64,000 nucleotides of DNA from Neoarius graeffei (Eukaryota; Chordata; Actinopteri; Siluriformes; Ariidae): the NCBI RefSeq assembly GCF_027579695.1, contig NC_083587.1, forward strand, positions 44,445,732 through 44,509,731, in the 5' to 3' direction. Positions 58,601-64,000 of this stretch are shown piece after piece. Below the pieces are notes generated by a model. The model did not search any database and was not told where the DNA came from. It saw only the letters and a list, made by a program, of their open reading frames with translations. Each line of letters begins with the position of its first letter. Within the stretch, counting starts at the first letter, position 1. A program made the translations under genes and the position numbers.

Positions 58601-58738
58601 GATCATTTATTTGGCTTAATGCATTTGAAGCATTAAATATCCATATCTTGTAACAGGTATATTTATATGTATAACTTTATACATACTTGTGTATGAATAT
58701 GGGAATTCTGGTATTTTGTATTTAAATATTTTAATAAA
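55667..58738 (+). CDS. pdp1: Pyruvate dehydrogenase phosphatase catalytic subunit 1
   Basis: The coding sequence is 55701-57242 (513 residues) in one exon, preceded by a CTGCAG acceptor at 55666. An in-frame TAA at 55686 fixes the start at 55701. PDP1 is a Mg/Ca-dependent PP2C-family phosphatase in the mitochondrial matrix that dephosphorylates E1 alpha and reactivates the pyruvate dehydrogenase complex. The first ~55 residues are basic and poor in acids, like a targeting peptide. YYLTPPQVNSILKANEY (57-73) is characteristic of PDP1 rather than PDP2. PP2C metal-site motifs are intact: VFDGHAG (D123), SDGLWE (D396) and RDDITII (D494/D495). GDGRAVLG replaces the more usual GDSRA. The 3' UTR follows to AATAAA at 58733-58738; an earlier AATAAA is at 58074-58079. 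Confidence 0.95.
57243..58738 (+). other. pdp1: pdp1 3' UTR
   Basis: About 1.5 kb without reading frames, with AATAAA at 58074-58079 and at 58733-58738, so two mRNA lengths are possible. A 16-base G run is at about 58381-58396. Confidence 0.6.
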
Positions 58739-60054
58739 ACAAATACAATTAACAGGTCACTTTGGACTGTGTTGATTTGCACTGAGTTTTTGGTTATATT
58801 TTTATGGTATAAGACATGGTAGATTTTTAGTAAAGGCTCAAGTAAAATTAATGCTGTGAGCCCAAAGTGGATGGCGAGAGGATGTTGTAATCGGATAGTG
58901 AGCTGTATTAAACGAGCAGCTTGGTCATAAAATTATGCTGAATGTGGTCTTGGTGTTTTAATTACGCCTGTTTTTGTTCTAGTCTGTGTTTTAGCTTGCC
59001 ATACAATTTTCTGCTTATTTAGTGTGCAATTCTGAGTATTCAAGTTAAGTACTGGGATAATGGAATATACTAAAAAAACAAATGAATTCTCTTATTCAGT
59101 TCAATAACTTCCAAATAACCAGAAACACTTGACCTTTTTTCTTTTTGAACTGGCTCACTAAAAATCAGAGAACTGAAGATTGTAAAATCCAGGGGATGCG
59201 CTCCCCCTGCCCCACTGTTGCGTGTTCTGAGATGCTTTTTAGCTCACCATGGTTGTAAAGACCACTCTGGTATCTGATTCTTACGTTGGCAAGGTTATAT
59301 CTATCTATGCCAATCTCCCTTAAAAAATACAAGACCCAGGAAAACTTGATTTAAGCCCCTCGTCTTTTCAACAGCTAGAAACACCCATCTGTTGTCACTT
59401 GTTTCAAATCGCATCATTATTTAATTGTTTTACCTCATTACTAGCCCTAAACTGCTCCCATCCCTTTTTTTTTGCAATGTGTTCCAGTCCTGAAACGCAG
59501 GAATGGATGCATATTAACAAATGAAATTAAGTTGAGCAAACAAAACATGAAATATCTTGTTCATACTGTCTGCAACGAAATACATGTCAAAGTAAGGCCA
59601 CACCAATTCGATTAGTTGGTTCTTGGAATCGCCACTTGAAGAAAATGAAGAAAAAAATCGCAATCGACTGCAGGTTGAGGTCACGTGACGTCGAAAACCA
59701 ATCAAATCGCCCCTTTCACTTTAGATAAAGACTTGTGGAAGAAACATGGCTGTGGAGGGGAATCCTGCAAAGCATGTTTGTGATTGTTAGGATATTCAGC
59801 GAACAGAAACGTAAAATCTTTGACGGGTGTGTCGAAATTCAAGAGGGGGAAAACTTTGCACAGTTGTACTCAAGATGCCGTGAGCTTGTTACCCTGCGAT
59901 GCGCCAACTTGGACTACAACTCTGTGGAGGTGGGTTTGATTTATATATTTCATTGATTTGATGTGAGGGGCAAACAAAAAAAAATCATTCGAAGTATTGA
60001 GCCATCAGAAGTAGCCTACTCCTGGTCAAATCTTTTTTTTTTTTTTCTGTGCAT
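58739..60054. other. Spacer after pdp1
   Basis: Mostly featureless. A plus-strand stretch at 59735-59935 (KRKIFDGCVEIQEGENFAQL, CRELVTLRCANLDYN) ends at a GTGGGT donor-like site and looks coding, but I do not recognise it. The phrase 'GGCCACACCAATT.GATTAGT' at about 59596 recurs inverted near 62990, next to the LINE. Confidence 0.4.
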
Positions 60055-60066
60055 TGTAGATGTTCA

Positions 60067-60415
60067 TCTCATCTCATTATCTCTAGCTGCTTTATCCTGT
60101 TCTACAGGGTCGCAGGCAAGCTGGAGTCTATCCCAGCTGACTACGGGCGAAAGGCGGGGTACACCCTGGACAAGTCGCCAGGTCATCACAGTGCCGACAC
60201 ATAGACAACCATTCACACTCACATTCACACCTACGGTCAATTTAGAGTCACCAGTTAACCTAACCTGCATGTCTTTGGACTGTGGGGGAAACCGGAGCAC
60301 CCGGAGGAAACCCACGCAGACACGGGGAGAACATGCAAACTCCGCACAGAAAGGCCCTCGTCGGCCAGGGGGCTCGAACCTGGACCTTCTTGCTGTGAGG
60401 CGACAGCGCTAACCA
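60067..60415 (-). mobile_element. SINE, first of a twin pair
   Basis: Minus copy lacking the first ~18 bases of the tRNA-like head. Flanked by TGTAGATGTTCA at 60055-60066 and 60416-60427. Confidence 0.92.
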
Positions 60416-60427
60416 TGTAGATGTTCA

Positions 60428-60781
60428 TCTCATCTCATTATCTCTAGCCGCTTTATCCTTCTACAGGGTCGCAGGCAAGCTGGAGCCTATCCCAGCTGAC
60501 TACGGGCGAAAGGCGGGGTACACCCTGGACAAGTCGCCAGGTCATCACAGGGCTGACACATAGACACAGACAACCATTCACACTCACATTCACACCTACG
60601 GTCAATTTAGAGTCACCAGTTAACCTAACCTGCATGTCTTTGGATTGTGGGGGAAACCGGAGCACCCGGAGGAAACCCACACGGACACGGGGAGAACATG
60701 CAAACTCCACACAGAAAGGCCCTCGCCGGCCACGGGGCTCGAACCCAGGACCTTCTTGCTGTGAGGCGACAGCGCTAACCA
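60428..60781 (-). mobile_element. SINE, second of a twin pair
   Basis: Minus copy truncated at the same head position as its neighbour, flanked by the same TGTAGATGTTCA at 60416-60427 and 60782-60793. It differs internally from the first by several substitutions and an indel ('CATAGACACAGACAACC' versus 'CATAGACAACC'). Confidence 0.92.
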
Positions 60782-60925
60782 TGTAGATGTTCAATTGACT
60801 GTAATTCAATCGTTTATTTAGCCTATATGTTTACTGGTTTGCCTGATAAAAGATGTGCAGCCAGAGCTAGCCCTTAATGCATATGAGTGGAAATAAGATA
60901 AGCTATTAAAAGAGCCATATTATAA

Positions 60926-62860
60926 TAATACATTTTATTTATATTGCCCTTTACATCCAAAGATCTCAAAGGGCTACAGGTTAAAAAGAGAAATTAGAGT
61001 CTAAAAAGAGAAACTACTAAAAAGTGGGACTAAAAGTTTTATTAAAAAGAAAATGTCTTTAAATGTCTTTTAAAGCAGTCAGTGGACTATGGTGCCCTCA
61101 GAGTGTCAGGGAGGGCATTCCACAGCCTAGGTGCAACAGTGCAGAAGGCCCTGTCTCCCATTGTCCTCAGCCTGGTTCTAGGGATCTGGAGAGAGTTTGA
61201 GTGAATGGAGCGGAGGGAGCGTGGTGCGCTATGTGGGAGAAGAAGTTCTTTGAGGTAGGAGGGGGCATGTCCATGGATACATTGGTGTGTGAGGAGGGAA
61301 ACTTTGTATTGGATGCGGGCAGAGACAGGAAGCCAATGGAGTGAATGGAGGATAGGGGTGATGTGCTCGTATTTGCGCACTCTCATCAGGATCCTAGCTG
61401 CAGAGTTTTGGATGTATTGCAGGCTCTTACTAGGGATCCCAATGAGAAGTGCATTGCAGTAGTCCAGTCTGGAAGAGATAAAGGCATGGACTAGCTTTTC
61501 GGCATCTGAGAAGGAGAGAATGGGGCGGAGTTTGGAGATATTTCTGAGGTGGTAGAAGGCAGTCTTACAGAGGTGGTTTATGTGGGATTCAAAGGTAAGT
61601 TGGGGGTCCATTTTCACACCAAGATTGGTGACTACAGATGAGAGGGGAATGTTGGAGCCAGAGAAGTCAATGCTGAGTATAGGTGATGATTGAATCTGGT
61701 AAGGAGTGCCAACCAGGATGGCTTCAGTTTTGGCGCTATTGAGTTGGAGGAAATTTTGCCCCATCCATGCCTTAATCTCCTCCCGACAGATGGTAAGTTG
61801 GGACGGGGCTAGTTGTGATGAAGAGGGTGGAGTTGCATGTTTGACATTGACATAGAGCTGTATGTCATCAGCGTAGCAGTGGAATGAAAAAACATGATGA
61901 CTGATGACCTGACCAAGGGGAATGAGGTAAAGGATGAAGAGAATAGGGCCCAAGACTGACCCTTGGGGAACACCACAGGTGACTGTGTGAGGGTTTGAGA
62001 TGGAGTGGCCCATGGAGATGTACTCTGTCCGGTTAGTGAGGTATGACTGAAACCAACTGAGTACAGTGCCAGAGATTCCGATGGTAAGGTTGAGTCTGTT
62101 TAGTAGGATGTTGTGATCAACTGTGTCAAATGCGGCGGATAGGTCCAGGAGGACGAGGAGAGATGGAGAACCAGCGTCAGATGACATCAGGAGATCATTT
62201 GTGACTCTTACAAGGGCAGTTTCTGTGCTATGGGCGGAGCAAAAGCCGGATTGGAATTTTTCGTAGAGGTTGTTGAGTTTTAGATGGTTTTGAAGATAGG
62301 TGGCCACTGCTTTCTCAAGCACTTTAGATATGAAAGGGAAATTGGAAATAGGCCTATAATTTGAAAGGACCTCTGGGTCAAGAGTGGGCTTTTTAAGGAG
62401 TGGTTTGATAATGGCTCTTTTTAAAGCGGAGGGGATGAAACCAGCCTGGAGAGAGTGATTGATAACAGGAGTAATCAGTGGCTTGAGGGCAGTGCTATGG
62501 GTTTTTACCAGGGAGGATGGGAGAGGGTCCAGTGCACAGGTGGAGGGTTTCATCTTCATGATGATGTGCTGCACTTCTTCTGACGTGACCAGGGGAAAGC
62601 AATGGAGGGGTTGGGTGATGGCACATATTAGGGGTGTAGTATCTGTAGAGGGACCAGGAAGGGAAGAACGAATGCGTGCAATTTTGGAGGTGAAAAAGTC
62701 CATGAGGAGATTGCACTGTTCTTCTGTTGCACCGGTAGATGAAGATGATTTAGGCTTGAGAAGGTGGTTAACAGTGAAGAGCTGTTTTGAGTTTCCAGGG
62801 CTATTTCTGATGACATCGGAGTAAAAAAATGACCTTGTAATGCGTAATGTAATGTATTGT
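60926..62860 (-). mobile_element. L2-like LINE, 5'-truncated, reverse transcriptase open
   Basis: The minus-strand frame 63078-61087 carries reverse transcriptase motifs in order: SNYRPISNFPFISKVLEKAV, QSGFCSAHSTETALVRV, LVLLDLSAAFDTVDHNIL, GVPQGSVLGPILFILYLIPLG and CYADDIQLYV. A long C-terminal tail (RLDYCNALL, LHWLPVSARIQYK, PRLWNALPDTLR) follows. This is the pattern of CR1/L2-clade elements. The 3' end near 60926 has the ATTTATTATTATT-type tail in complement. The endonuclease half is missing, and the first ~85 residues of the frame are unrelated flank, so the copy is 5'-truncated, but the RT part has no stop. FYADD/YADD is intact, unlike most repeats here. Confidence 0.85.
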
Positions 62861-63078
62861 CTTTTTGTTTCTCTATTATGAAAGCCCTCTATTTCCACCC
62901 CTAATTTTACCATCAGAGCATTTTTTATTTCACACGCTCGCTTCATATTTTTCCTGAAAAAATCTGAGAACCAACTAATTAAATTGGTGTGGCCTAAAGT
63001 TAGGAATCGCTGCTTTTTTTTTTTAATTTGCATTTTCCACACTGTCCCAACTTTCTCTGATTTGGAGTTGCAATTCAC

Positions 63079-63300
63079 AGGTAATTAAAACTGGTCTCAG
63101 CTCTCACAGCAGAATTTCTGATGTTAATATATGTATATCATAAAAATAACTAACAAATTCTTTCATGCTTTTTTTTATTTCTGTAAAATGTGTTTGTTGC
63201 AACAGAAGCCATGTTGTGAAGAAAGGAAGAGGAAATTGGAAAACCCTGATGTTCTCTTTAGTGTACAGCAGGAATTAATAGCAGGAAAAAGCAGTAGCCT
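63079..63300. other. Spacer, no gene seen
   Basis: Short frames only. 'CACTGTCCCAACTTTCTCTG' near 63041 resembles Tc1 end sequences but no element was delimited. Confidence 0.4.
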
Positions 63301-63580
63301 TTGTCACGTGTATACTCAAGCACAGTGAAATTCTTCTTCTGCATTTAACCCATCTGAAGCAGTGAACACACGCATACCCAGAGCAGTGGGCAGCTATGCT
63401 ACAGCACCCGGGGAGCAGTTGGGGGTTAGGTGCCTTGCAAAAAGGGCACTTCAGCCATGATACAGAGGGAGGGGTAAGTGCTGTTCATTCACTCAACTCA
63501 TATTTTTCCTTGCATTTTTCCTACCGGCCCTGGGAATCGAACCGGCACTCCTTTAGGCCCAAGGCTGCAAAAGTGTACAA
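63301..63580 (+). repeat. Dispersed teleost repeat
   Basis: Contains 'CAGTGAAATTCTTCTTCTGC', 'GGGGAGCAGTTGGGGGTTAG' and 'GGGAATCGAACCGGCACTCC', phrases of a common fish interspersed repeat. Non-coding; boundaries approximate. Confidence 0.5.
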
Positions 63581-63744
63581 TGAATGAAAGGAAGAAAGAA
63601 AATCCTAAATGTCCATTCCAGAGGACATAAATGGATAGGTTGGTCTCCAAAAGATATAAAAGTTAAAATGCCAAGTAAAAACATGGGGGGGGGAATAGTA
63701 CAATTTGCTTTTTCAACATTTGTTTTAGCCAAGGAAGATATTTC

Positions 63745-64000
63745 CGTCCATCCATTATCTGTAGCCACTTATCCTGTTCTACAGGGTCGCAGGCAAGCTG
63801 GAGCCTATCCCAGCTGACTATGGGTAAGAGAGGCGGGGTACACCCTGGACAAGTCGCCAGGTTATCCCAGGGCTGACACAGAGAGAAACCACCATACACA
63901 CCTACAGTCAATTTAGAGCCACCAATTAACCTAACCTGCATGTCTTTGGATTGTGGGGGAAACCGGAGCACCCGGAGGAAACCTACGCAGACACAGGAAG
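63745..64000 (-). mobile_element. SINE cut by the window end
   Basis: 3' part of a minus-strand SINE (TCCATCCATTATCTGTAGCC, then the standard body). It belongs to the (GGAT)n-tailed group by its CCATCCATTA tail; the head lies beyond the window. Confidence 0.88.

Noticed and set aside
59735..59956. Possible host exon (73-codon frame ending at a GTGGGT)
   Set aside because: It looks coding by eye but I recognise no family and see no partner exon; left as a note in the spacer entry.

Overview
This is vertebrate, almost certainly teleost, nuclear DNA. Two ordinary host genes are recognisable by protein homology: the 3' end of hus1 and the whole coding exon of pdp1. A third locus is a duplicated small secreted WxxW-domain gene, with introns bounded by GT/AG. 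Most of the remaining sequence is transposable elements of typical fish families. They include tRNA-derived SINEs of the Mermaid/DANA kind, Tc1/mariner, hAT and P/THAP-like DNA elements, a Penelope-like element, L2-type and RLE-type LINE remnants, and a Ty3/Gypsy element. There is no bacterial-style gene organisation.

Layout. 1-4.4 kb: last two exons of hus1 (+). Its final intron holds a Tc1 remnant and a THAP-bearing TIR element, which itself holds a SINE split by two LTRs joined in inverted orientation. 4.5-8.2 kb: old repeats and two inverted 528-bp mariner-type MITEs. 8.2-12.2 kb: a nest of hAT-like elements with a SINE and a Tc1 fragment inside. 12.2-15 kb: a SINE, an 'AGGGCTGTAAC' TIR element, TA microsatellites and the 3' end of an RLE-type LINE. 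15.2-20.6 kb and 33.2-40.1 kb: two copies of a segmental duplication, each carrying one five-exon WxxW gene and the same Tc1 fossil. Copy B has an extra 1.56-kb insertion. 21.0-23.5 kb: a SINE interrupted by a Penelope-like element, itself interrupted by a CACTG-ended element. 23.8-32.2 kb: an unclassified multi-exon minus-strand gene, probably transposon-derived, split by a young 4.95-kb Gypsy element of Gmr1 type (integrase before reverse transcriptase). 40-47.4 kb: SINEs, a deleted Tc1 copy, AT-rich satellite-like DNA, a possible CpG-rich first exon, and a full-length dead Tc1 carrying a MITE. 47.4-54.5 kb: low-complexity and decayed mobile DNA with a second full-length dead Tc1. 55.7-58.7 kb: pdp1. 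59.5-64 kb: twin SINEs, an L2-like LINE on the minus strand, and a SINE cut by the window end.

The host genes are unrelated in function. hus1 is part of the 9-1-1 DNA-damage clamp, pdp1 reactivates mitochondrial pyruvate dehydrogenase, and the WxxW proteins are predicted to be secreted. What ties the window together is repeated insertion of elements into elements. Many insertion events can be ordered from target-site duplications that are still readable. Similarity statements rest on recognition by eye; no database search was run.
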